Shown piece by piece: positions 19,672 through 27,084 of a DNA stretch of 64,000 bases. Source of the DNA: Pseudomonas lini (GTDB lineage: Bacteria > Pseudomonadota > Gammaproteobacteria > Pseudomonadales > Pseudomonadaceae); contig NZ_JYLB01000013.1 of the NCBI RefSeq assembly GCF_001042905.1, positions 51,105-115,104 on the forward strand. Direction: 5' to 3'. The notes beneath the pieces were generated by a model. That model did not search any database and was not told the DNA's origin. It saw nothing but the letters and a program-made list of their open reading frames with translations. The translations under genes were made by a program, and so were the position numbers. How positions within the stretch are numbered: position 1 is the first letter of the stretch; the number at the start of each line of letters is the position of its first letter.

Positions 19672-20802
19672 TCAAGCGCCCCTGAGCAGTTCTGAAGCGG
19701 CCATGGCACAACTGCGACTGGCGCTGGTACCGGCGCGTCCATGCAGCTCAAACCAATCGGTCGCCAGACCGCATCCGCAACTGACTCCGGGGTGCAATGT
19801 CGCCATATCGCCCATGACCACGGCATGGGCAGGGCTCGACGAAATGTAGGGAGAGACGAATTCCAGCAAGCCGCGCTGGCCGTATGGCTGGACAGTGAAA
19901 TCGGATGGGTTGCGCACGAAAACCTTCGAGTAAACAGGTGCATGAAAATGATGGTGGGCACACTGGATATAGGGCACAGCATGCTCTACGGCGCCGTAGC
20001 CGTCCCGACAGCGAGACAGGTCGATACCCAATTGCCGGTTGATTCGGGCATACAATTGATGCAGGGGAATCTCCTGTGCTGCCTTGGTTTTCCAGCCGCC
20101 TCCCAGAAACACCAATGACTGGGCAGGCAACTGCAAATCGGCCACGCAGGTGTCTTCCATGTGCTGCAGTGCATGAGAAAGGAACGCGGGAAAACCCAGG
20201 ATGCGAACGGGCAATCCTTCCTCGGCAAACTCCTGCAAGGCTCGAATCACACCAAAAAGGTCGAACTCGTGGCCTTTGCCGGTAAGGCGCAAGCCGTAAG
20301 CGACACGGTTGACGGGGGCGTAGCTGCAAAGAAACTGATCGGTATAAGCAGTTCCCAAGCTGATGGCAGCCTCGGGCTCATAGCTCAGGAGCAGGTAATT
20401 GCAGGGGCTGTGCGGAGTGTCCCAGCCGTAGTGCCGGAAAATGTGGCTCACCATGCCTTGTGCCGCGGCCATGCTGCGTTGGTCGTAACGCATGCGACTT
20501 TTCTGGCCGCTGGTGCCGGATGAAGTCAGCTCCAGCGCGCCTTCGCCTGTGGGACTGAAGACCAAATGACGCTTGAAGTAATTGGCGAAAATCGGCGGCA
20601 GCCTGGACCAGTCATCCAGTGTCTCCAGCGCGTTGGCATCAAGATCATTGGCGTTAAGCCAGCGTTCGTATCCAGGCGTATGGTGACAATGAAACAGGCT
20701 GATTTCACCCATGGCCCGGTCGAACAGGCCTTCCGGCACGGAATCAGGGCAATAGGGTTGCGTCAACGCGCAAAGCGCATCGGTGTAGGGTAGATAGATC
20801 AT
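19672..20802 (-). CDS. LuxE-like acyl-protein synthetase
   Basis: 376 aa from ATG 20802 (TTG 20805 is also possible). It resembles LuxE, which adenylates a fatty acid, holds it on a Cys and delivers it to LuxC. The P-loop reads LTSSGTSGQKSRM; LVFLGGGWKTKA, DGYGAVEHAVPY and a C-terminal SCGCGLATDWFELHGRAG follow, with Cys where LuxE has its acyl-accepting Cys. It ends one base before the LuxC-like fusion starts and begins about 20 bases after the exporter gene. No luxA, luxB or luxD homologue is in the window. Confidence 0.87.
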   Translation of the reverse strand: MIYLPYTDALCALTQPYCPDSVPEGLFDRAMGEISLFHCHHTPGYERWLNANDLDANALETLDDWSRLPPIFANYFKRHLVFSPTGEGALELTSSGTSGQKSRMRYDQRSMAAAQGMVSHIFRHYGWDTPHSPCNYLLLSYEPEAAISLGTAYTDQFLCSYAPVNRVAYGLRLTGKGHEFDLFGVIRALQEFAEEGLPVRILGFPAFLSHALQHMEDTCVADLQLPAQSLVFLGGGWKTKAAQEIPLHQLYARINRQLGIDLSRCRDGYGAVEHAVPYIQCAHHHFHAPVYSKVFVRNPSDFTVQPYGQRGLLEFVSPYISSSPAHAVVMGDMATLHPGVSCGCGLATDWFELHGRAGTSASRSCAMAASELLRGA

Positions 20803-20823
20803 CAAAAGACCTTTTGTGTGGTG

Positions 20824-22065
20824 TCAGGCGGCATGCGCGATGGGGGAGCGCCGCAGAAACAGTCGCAAGGGCAGCAGGCACAAGAGCCCCGCGAGACCGG
20901 CCATCAGGGCAAAGGCTTCAAGGCTGTCACCGGCACCCAACGCAGCGATAATGGAGCCACCGACACCCATGACGGCGATGGAAATCATGCCAACCATGGC
21001 TGAAACCAGACCTTTGCTGTCGTCGCTGGAAAACAGTGCAAGCCGGTACAGTGCGGCATTGCTCATGCCAAGACCGATGGCATAAACCGACAGACAACTG
21101 ACCAACAGAACCGTTGAAGCACCGATGAAGGTGATGGCGATCAATGCAACGAGCCCGCCGCAAAATGGCCAGAGCGCGTATCGAATCAGTTGGGTCAGTT
21201 CAGTGCTGGCAATCAGTCTGTTGAGTATCAGGTTACCGAGAATGACTGCCGCAAATACCGGGATCTGCCACAGGCCATAGTGCAGGGTAGAAAGGCCTTG
21301 GCTCCGGACCAGCAAGAGTGGCGCGAGCCCGATCCAGGCAATCAGCGGCAGACTCATCAAGCCCAAGGCGATGGTGGCGCTCAGGAATGGCGGGTTGCCG
21401 AGCAAGGCCGCGTAACGGCGCACCGTGCCACCCCATTCAAAGGGCACCGCGGCCAGTTGTTGCCCGTCCTGGCGTAAGGTGCCCACGGTTTCCGGCATGA
21501 ACCAATAAAGCCCCAGCCAGACCATCGCGCCGCCGATACCCAAGAGTAAAAACAGCTCCCGCCAGGAGAGCCATTCCAGCGCCAGGCTACCGAGCAATGG
21601 ACCCAGCAGCGGGGAGAGCAACGCAACGTTACCCAGCAACGCCATGATTTTCACCGCGTCGGCTTCGCAGAAGACTTCTTGCAGGGCTGGATAACTGACG
21701 GCGATGACAAATCCCAATCCCATGCCCTGAATCAGGCGCAAGCTGTTGAAGGCCAAGATGCTCTGCACGTAAAACGCCGCGGCACAGGCTAGAGCGAACC
21801 CCGCACAACCGATGAGTAACAGCCTGCGGCGACCGAAGTGATCAGACAGCGGACCGATAAGCCATTGCAGAAGAATGCCGCCAATCAAGTAAAGGTTGAA
21901 GGCAAAAGGAACGTGGCTCGGACTGGCATCCAGTTGACGAGTTACAGTCAACATGGCGGGCATGATCATGTCGCTGCCCATATAAGTCAGCAGTTCGAAA
22001 AGAGTGATTGCAAGGCAAAAACCAAACAAGTGATGGGGGCTGATATTTATTAACGGTTTGAGCAT
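20824..22065 (-). CDS. MdfA/MdtM-like MFS multidrug exporter
   Basis: 413-aa MFS protein with 12 predicted membrane helices. TM1 carries Glu24 and Asp32 (FELLTYMGSDMIMP), matching E26 and D34 of E. coli MdfA, which are central to substrate/proton antiport. Motif A is GPLSDHFGRR at 71-80, and antiporter motif C is near GNVALLSPLLGPLLG. The first gene of the LuxCE-like operon, it probably exports the operon product or protects against a substrate. AAGGGAT precedes the ATG at 22065. Confidence 0.88.
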   Translation of the reverse strand: MLKPLINISPHHLFGFCLAITLFELLTYMGSDMIMPAMLTVTRQLDASPSHVPFAFNLYLIGGILLQWLIGPLSDHFGRRRLLLIGCAGFALACAAAFYVQSILAFNSLRLIQGMGLGFVIAVSYPALQEVFCEADAVKIMALLGNVALLSPLLGPLLGSLALEWLSWRELFLLLGIGGAMVWLGLYWFMPETVGTLRQDGQQLAAVPFEWGGTVRRYAALLGNPPFLSATIALGLMSLPLIAWIGLAPLLLVRSQGLSTLHYGLWQIPVFAAVILGNLILNRLIASTELTQLIRYALWPFCGGLVALIAITFIGASTVLLVSCLSVYAIGLGMSNAALYRLALFSSDDSKGLVSAMVGMISIAVMGVGGSIIAALGAGDSLEAFALMAGLAGLLCLLPLRLFLRRSPIAHAA

Positions 22066-22267
22066 TGATATCCCTTTTTTATTCGAAGTTTTAGCGCTGG
22101 TTTATTTGTGATGTAGCGAGAATAGACACCGATAGCGAACAGCTCAAATGCATGATTGAGACTTAAAGCTTCAATGGTTTTCGCTATATTTCGAGGTGTG
22201 GGATGAAGTCGGAACGTGATAATTACGGTGGATTTAGCTGACAGACTGATGAGAATAGTAATGTACG
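22066..22267 (-). promoter_or_regulatory. Probable promoter region of the LuxCE-like operon
   Basis: AT-rich stretch just upstream of the exporter gene and downstream of a terminator, so transcription of the five-gene operon should begin here. I cannot point to a confident -10/-35, and no intact regulator gene adjoins it. Confidence 0.45.
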
Positions 22268-22295
22268 AAAAATGCCCGCTAGAGAGCGGGCATTT
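22268..22295 (-). terminator. Rho-independent terminator of the small lipoprotein gene
   Basis: An 11-bp perfect stem AAATGCCCGCT/AGCGGGCATTT with loop AGAG. On the minus strand it is followed by TTTTT, so it ends transcription of the gene at 22373-22510 before the LuxCE-like operon. Confidence 0.88.
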
Positions 22296-22372
22296 GTTAA
22301 ATGGGGCAGAGAATGATTGTTTTCTTACAAGTGAACGGCTGAATAGTTGTTGTTTATGTCAGTCATTTTAAA

Positions 22373-22510
22373 TTATCGAGGTTGATAATAACCGGGGCCG
22401 CCACGGTCATAATGGTGGTCGCCATGCCAGCCGCCGTGGGGGAAAACGATGCAGCCACTCAGGGTCAGGAGAGCGAGCAGGGGAATCAGCAGTGTGATTC
22501 GACGGAACAT
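22373..22510 (-). CDS. Small lipoprotein, 45 aa
   Basis: ATG 22510 with GAGGAT upstream. The protein has an n-region MFRRI, a hydrophobic stretch, and lipobox LSGC, then a short His/Gly/Tyr-rich tail (GGWHGDHHYDRGGPGYY). It is probably an outer-membrane lipoprotein; His residues could bind metal. An in-frame upstream start at 22621 would bury the signal peptide. A clear terminator follows. Function unknown. Confidence 0.72.
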   Translation of the reverse strand: MFRRITLLIPLLALLTLSGCIVFPHGGWHGDHHYDRGGPGYYQPR

Positions 22511-22667
22511 TTCGGAATCCTCATGGGTTATCGCCGCAATGAAGTCAAAACTCTTCATCGGCTGTAACATGAGACCCCGTTTGCAGCCCCTCATTCCCGC
22601 AGAACGGTAGGGGCTTGGCATGCAACCGGATACAAACCGGATACATTTTTTGGTTCAGGAACCCGCA

Positions 22668-22856
22668 ATGACCCAGTCGCAACGTTTGAAATACTCGATT
22701 CTGATTTCCCTGGTGGTTCTGGGGATTATGTTCGGCCTTTCCTGGCTGCAAAACGCAGGGATCATCACAGAGCAGCTGTTCCAGTACATCGCCATTGGCG
22801 TGGCGGTGCTCGTGGTGGTGATCAATGGCGTGATGCGTCGCAAGGTCAAGCCTTGA
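22668..22856 (+). CDS. Small two-helix membrane protein, 62 aa
   Basis: ATG 22668 is preceded by TCAGGA. The protein has two hydrophobic segments, about residues 8-25 and 36-54, and a basic C-terminus (NGVMRRKVKP). No family recognised. Its last 11 bases overlap the end of the convergent Fur-like gene. Reads as a real small Pseudomonas membrane protein, function unknown. Confidence 0.65.
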   Translation: MTQSQRLKYSILISLVVLGIMFGLSWLQNAGIITEQLFQYIAIGVAVLVVVINGVMRRKVKP

Positions 22857-23235
22857 GGCCGGATTGCTCGCTGTAAAGGACGGCGGCGGCCTGTGGATGC
22901 AGGCTATAGCTTTTGTCCGGATTGAGGGTGATCACGCCTTCACCGCTCAAGCGTTTCAACACTTCACGGACACTGAGAAAGGACAGGGGAATGTCCAGGT
23001 CCAGCAAGTGACTGTGCACGCCACGCACGCCCAGGCTGCGGTCGCTTTCGGCGGCGGTCAGCAAGGCGTCGATGACTTTAAGACGAATCAGGCTGGTACG
23101 CAGGCCAAAACTCTTGAGTAGAAACCTGATCCGTTCGTTGCCGTGGCGTTCGGCTTGTTGATTGAAAACGCCGGAGCCCAGGGTGCTGGTCTTTGGCGCA
23201 TGGCTACCGTCCGTTGGCAGTTGCGGGTTGTACAT
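22846..23235 (-). CDS. Fur-like winged-helix regulator lacking the metal-binding half
   Basis: 129 aa from ATG 23235 (MYNPQLPTDG). Residues ~35-110 resemble the N-terminal DNA-binding domain of Fur: LKSFGLRTSLIRLKVIDALL, then LSFLSVREVLKRLSGEGVIT as recognition helix and wing. The C-terminal dimerisation/metal domain with its His/Cys ligands is absent; the protein ends soon after the wing. It is divergent from pvdQ, sharing about 235 bases of intergenic DNA, so it may act on pvdQ or itself. The longer in-frame start at 23436 would run across the pvdQ promoter. Confidence 0.75.
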   Translation of the reverse strand: MYNPQLPTDGSHAPKTSTLGSGVFNQQAERHGNERIRFLLKSFGLRTSLIRLKVIDALLTAAESDRSLGVRGVHSHLLDLDIPLSFLSVREVLKRLSGEGVITLNPDKSYSLHPQAAAVLYSEQSGLKA

Positions 23236-23396
23236 GCAAAAACTCCTTTTCAGAGCCTGATCCGGAAAAATGTGATGGGTGCTCTCAATCAATAAGACGA
23301 ACGAGCCAGGCAAATAATGAAGACCCGCATGTAGAAAATTTGTTGCCGTTACGTCAGCGGCCCGTGAGCCGGGGCGTTGGGGCGCCCTCAAAGGCC

Positions 23397-23419
23397 TAAA
23401 TTTTTGCTGTTTGCTTCGT
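23397..23419 (+). promoter_or_regulatory. Candidate PvdS (iron-starvation sigma) promoter for pvdQ
   Basis: CTAAAT (TAAAT at 23397-23401) is followed after 15 bases by CGT at 23417-23419. The known PvdS box is TAAAT, 16-17 bases, then CGT, so the spacing is one short. It lies about 50 bases before the GTG start of pvdQ, a fitting place for its promoter. Confidence 0.5.
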
Positions 23420-23470
23420 TTTAAGGGGAGGCGCATTGCGTGTCATACGTCTTTTCGATCAGGAGCGAGC

Positions 23471-25816
23471 GTGATTATTTCCAGGCAGTTAACCAGGTTG
23501 AGCCTTGCGGGTGTGTTTCTGGGGCTGAGTCTTGCGGCAAACGCGCGCAGCCAGCCAGAGCAGGCGACGGCCGAGATTCGTCGAACCAGTTTCGGCGTGC
23601 CACATATTCGTGCCGAAAACGAGCGAGGCCTCGGCTATGGCATTGGCTATGCCTACGCTCAGGACAATCTGTGCTTGCTGGCCAATGAGATTGTCACCGT
23701 CAATGGCGAGCGCTCGCGGTATTTCGGCCCGGACCAGTTTACGGTTGAAGAGCGCGGGAACCTGGCCAGCGATGTGTTTTTCAACTGGCTGAATACCCCG
23801 CAGGCTGTCGCCGCTTTCTGGCAGGCGCAAACACCTGAAGTCCGCGAGCTCATCGAAGGTTATGTGGCGGGTTACAACCGTTCGCTGACAGAGCGCGGAG
23901 CGCAGGGTTTGCCGCAGCAATGCCAGGGTGAATGGGTGCGCGCGATTACTGCGCAGGACCTGGTCAAGTTGACCCGTCGTCTGTTGGTCGAAGGCGGCGT
24001 GGGGCAGTTTGCCGAAGCATTGGCGGGCGCTACTCCGCCGAAAACCGTTGCCCATCTGGCGGGCGAGCCGGCGTCGTTCCAGCTGGCGGCCTCGCGCATG
24101 CAACGCTTCGCTCTGGATCGCGGCAGTAACGCCGTGGCGGTTGGCAGCGAGCGTTCGTTCAACGGCCGCGGGATGTTGCTGGCCAATCCGCACTTTCCTT
24201 GGGTCGGTGGGATGCGTTTCTATCAGATGCACCTGACCATTCCCGGCAAACTGGATGTCATGGGCGCCGCATTGCCTGGTCTGCCGATGATCAATATTGG
24301 TTTCAACCAGCATCTAGCGTGGACCCACACGGTGGATTCGTCCAAGCACTTCACGCTATACCGTCTGCAACTCGATCCCAAGGATCCGACCCGTTACCTG
24401 CTGGATGGCAAGTCCTTGCCGATGAAAAAGCAGACACTGGCGGTGAACGTGAAGCAAGCCGATGGCCAGACCCGGCAGATTTCCCATGTGGTCTACAGCT
24501 CGCAATTTGGCCCGATTGTGCAATGGCCCGGGAAACTGGACTGGGACAACCAGTTCGCCTACAGCCTGCGCGATGCCAACCTGGAAAACGACCGGGTCTT
24601 GCAACAGTGGTATGCGATGAACCGTGCCGCCAGCCTCAAGGATTTGCAGGCATCGGTGCACAAGATTCAGGGGATTCCATGGGTCAATACCCTGGCGGTG
24701 GACGATCAGGGGCAGACGCTTTACATGAACCTGTCGGTGGTGCCGAACGTCAATGCCGACAAGCTGGCGAAGTGCAGCGATCCGCGGGCCGGATTACAGA
24801 TGATCCTGCTCGATGGTTCCAACAGCGCCTGTGTCTGGGACATCGACCCGAACGCTGCGCAAAAAGGTATTTATGCGGCAGACAAGTTGCCGCAACTGCT
24901 GCGCAGAGACTTTGTGCAGCACTCCAATGATTCGGCCTGGATGGCCAACCCGGCGCAACCACTCACCGGTTTCTCGCCGTTGATCAGTCAAGACAATCAG
25001 CCATTGGGACTGCGTTCGCGCTTCGCACTGGAGCGTCTGGGCACCTTGAGCAAGGCCGGCCCTGTCGCTGCGGCAGATCTGCAACACATGGTGATGGACG
25101 ATCAGGTGTATCAGGCGGCCCAAGTGATGCCGGATCTGCTGCAATTCTGTGCCGCGGATCTCGGCGCCGATGCGCCAACGCTTACGCCGCTGTGTGCCAG
25201 CCTCAAGGCGTGGGATCGCCGGGTGAATCTGGACAGTGGACTGGGCTTTGTGCATTTTCAGAATGTCATGGTGCCGTTACAGCAAGTCCCTGGCATCTGG
25301 CGTGTGAAGTTCGATCCGAAGGATCCGCAAAACACTCCACGTGGCCTGGCAATTGAACGTCCAGACGTCGCCAAAGCGATTCGGGCGGCGATGCTGGCTT
25401 CGGTCGAGCAGGTAAAAACCCTTGGCCTGAAAGCCGATAGCCGCTGGGGCGATATCCAGGTGGTCAGCAGTGGCGGGCAGCAAACGCCGATTCACGGTGG
25501 GCCGGGCACGCTGGGTGTGTATAACGCGATCCAAAGCGTGCCGAGAACCGACGGCAAGCGCGAAGTCGTCAGTGGCACCAGCTATTTGCAGGTGGTGACT
25601 TTCGATGACAAAGGGCCGCAGGCTCAGGGGTTACTGGCATTCTCGTTGTCCAGTGACCCGGCGTCGAAGTACTCCCGGGACCAGACACTGGCCTTTTCGA
25701 AGAAGCAGTTGAGTGTGTTGCCGTTCACCGAGCAGCAGATCACGTCCGATCCGCAGTACCAGGCTCAGACGATTCGCGAGCAGGATGAAAAAGCAGGGAA
25801 AATCGCCGCGCAGTAA
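23471..25816 (+). CDS. pvdQ: PvdQ-type Ntn-hydrolase acylase
   Basis: 781 aa from GTG 23471 with AGGAG 5 bases upstream; the longer ORF from 23411 lacks a ribosome site. A signal peptide ends at ANARS. The alpha chain carries RTSFGVPHIRAENERGLGYG. The autocleavage site is RG|SNAVAVGSERS, with the nucleophile Ser219 opening the beta chain, followed by GMLLANPHFPW and HLAWTHTVDSS. In the family, PvdQ removes the myristoyl or palmitoyl chain from the pyoverdine precursor in the periplasm and also cleaves long-chain AHL signals. The neighbouring FpvR-like gene and PvdS-like box agree. Confidence 0.93.
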   Translation: MIISRQLTRLSLAGVFLGLSLAANARSQPEQATAEIRRTSFGVPHIRAENERGLGYGIGYAYAQDNLCLLANEIVTVNGERSRYFGPDQFTVEERGNLASDVFFNWLNTPQAVAAFWQAQTPEVRELIEGYVAGYNRSLTERGAQGLPQQCQGEWVRAITAQDLVKLTRRLLVEGGVGQFAEALAGATPPKTVAHLAGEPASFQLAASRMQRFALDRGSNAVAVGSERSFNGRGMLLANPHFPWVGGMRFYQMHLTIPGKLDVMGAALPGLPMINIGFNQHLAWTHTVDSSKHFTLYRLQLDPKDPTRYLLDGKSLPMKKQTLAVNVKQADGQTRQISHVVYSSQFGPIVQWPGKLDWDNQFAYSLRDANLENDRVLQQWYAMNRAASLKDLQASVHKIQGIPWVNTLAVDDQGQTLYMNLSVVPNVNADKLAKCSDPRAGLQMILLDGSNSACVWDIDPNAAQKGIYAADKLPQLLRRDFVQHSNDSAWMANPAQPLTGFSPLISQDNQPLGLRSRFALERLGTLSKAGPVAAADLQHMVMDDQVYQAAQVMPDLLQFCAADLGADAPTLTPLCASLKAWDRRVNLDSGLGFVHFQNVMVPLQQVPGIWRVKFDPKDPQNTPRGLAIERPDVAKAIRAAMLASVEQVKTLGLKADSRWGDIQVVSSGGQQTPIHGGPGTLGVYNAIQSVPRTDGKREVVSGTSYLQVVTFDDKGPQAQGLLAFSLSSDPASKYSRDQTLAFSKKQLSVLPFTEQQITSDPQYQAQTIREQDEKAGKIAAQ

Positions 25817-25841
25817 TCGCGATAGCGTTTGAATCAAAAGC

Positions 25842-25880
25842 GAAGGCCGCACCCCGCAAGGGTGGCGGCCTTCAGCTTTT
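25842..25880. terminator. Bidirectional terminator between pvdQ and the FecR-like gene
   Basis: Stem GAAGGCCGCACC with GGTGGCGGCCTTC (one bulge) around loop CCGCAAG. TTTTT follows on the plus strand and TTTT on the minus strand. The stop codon of the FecR-like gene (25872) lies inside the right arm, so the two convergent genes share it. Confidence 0.8.
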
Positions 25881-26873
25881 TGGGGTTTGTTGCGGGATCG
25901 AATTGAGGACCGGATTGCCGTCCTTGTTGCGGGTCAGGTAGACCGGCAGCACCTTGGGCAACGAAGCCACCAGGTTGTTGAGCTCTTTGATGTTGTAGAT
26001 ACCGCCGAGGCGAATCGAGCCGGTACTGTGGTCCGCGATCATTACTGGCTTGTTCAAATAACGATTGATCAAGGGCAGGGCATCGGTCAGCGTCAGATCA
26101 TCGAGCACCAGTTTGCCGCTGCGCCACGCCAGCGAATGGTCATTGGCAGAAGTCTGGCTGATTTGCGGCGTGAAGTCGCCGTGTCGGTAACGTGCCTGCA
26201 TGGCAGGTTCGAGACGTGAACCCTCGCCGGGCAGAGCACCGTTGCTGGTCACCAGCACGGAACCTTCGATCAGGTTCACGCGTACCTGGTCTTCATACAT
26301 CCAGACGTTGAATTGGGTGCCGGTGACGCGAATCCTGCCGTCGGCCGCTTTGACGATGAAAGGGTGCTGGGTGTCGTGACTGACGCTGAAGAATACTTCT
26401 CCTTTCTTCAGCGTGACACGACGCTGATCCTTGTAATTGCTGAACGTCAGTTCACTGCCCAGGTTCAGCTCCACCTGGCTGCCATCACTCAGCGTGACCT
26501 GGCGAACATTGTCGGTCGCCTCGAAATGCTGATAGGCATTGGGTAGCCATCCCAGGTTCCATCCGGTGTATGCCGCCAGTGGCAATGCCAGGGCGCAGAC
26601 GGCGGCGGCAATGCCGAAGGTGCGCCATGGCGTTGCTGGTCTGAGGCGAACAGCCGGCACGGCGGATTCGGGACGCGGCAAATCCCCAGCCACATCCCAG
26701 ATCTCCAGCATGGCTTCGTACTCGAAGGCATGCAGAGGATGGGCATCACGCCATTGCTCGAACGCCAGGCGTTCTTCGGCCGTGCAGTCGGTGGCGTGCA
26801 GACGCATGCACCAGTGCGCAGCGGCATCGGTGATGGCGTCGTATTCAGCTTGCGAAAGAGTGTGGTCGGTCAT
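25872..26873 (-). CDS. FecR-family anti-sigma regulator (FpvR-like), without adjacent sigma gene
   Basis: 333 aa. N-terminal cytoplasmic DUF4880-type domain (AAHWCMRLHATDCTAEERLA), one transmembrane helix about residues 85-105, periplasmic FecR domain (RQVTLSDGSQVELNLGSEL), and a C-terminal STN-like segment (TDALPLINRYLNKPV). Such proteins hold an ECF sigma factor until a TonB receptor signals siderophore uptake. In P. aeruginosa FpvR, near pvdQ, controls PvdS and FpvI; location suggests the same role here. No sigma factor lies next to it. Confidence 0.8.
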   Translation of the reverse strand: MTDHTLSQAEYDAITDAAAHWCMRLHATDCTAEERLAFEQWRDAHPLHAFEYEAMLEIWDVAGDLPRPESAVPAVRLRPATPWRTFGIAAAVCALALPLAAYTGWNLGWLPNAYQHFEATDNVRQVTLSDGSQVELNLGSELTFSNYKDQRRVTLKKGEVFFSVSHDTQHPFIVKAADGRIRVTGTQFNVWMYEDQVRVNLIEGSVLVTSNGALPGEGSRLEPAMQARYRHGDFTPQISQTSANDHSLAWRSGKLVLDDLTLTDALPLINRYLNKPVMIADHSTGSIRLGGIYNIKELNNLVASLPKVLPVYLTRNKDGNPVLNSIPQQTPKS

Positions 26874-27084
26874 TGACTCATCCTGATTTCCTGCATTCTA
26901 ACCTTGAGGGGAAGTCTGCGAGAACAACCGTCATGGCAATTGCCCATCAAAGTGCAACTTATTTTTCACCCGGACACCCTTAAAACAGAGGGCGCCGGGC
27001 AGTATCCATAAATGAAGTGAAAAAAGGGTCAAGGTCAGCAGGACTGATCTCTGTCCTGGACGAGAAAAGCTACCTGCAGTTCAG

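Noticed and set aside
19671..19982. Extra N-terminal 104 codons of the LuxC-like protein
   Set aside because: They overlap the LuxE-like gene in another frame and read as random sequence; ATG 19670 abuts the LuxE-like stop.
15913..20805. Could be a genuine luminescence operon
   Set aside because: No luxA, luxB or luxD in or near the operon; LuxC/LuxE-type genes occur in non-luminous bacteria.
23489..24313. Minus-strand ORF over pvdQ
   Set aside because: Antisense shadow; the pvdQ frame has clear acylase motifs.
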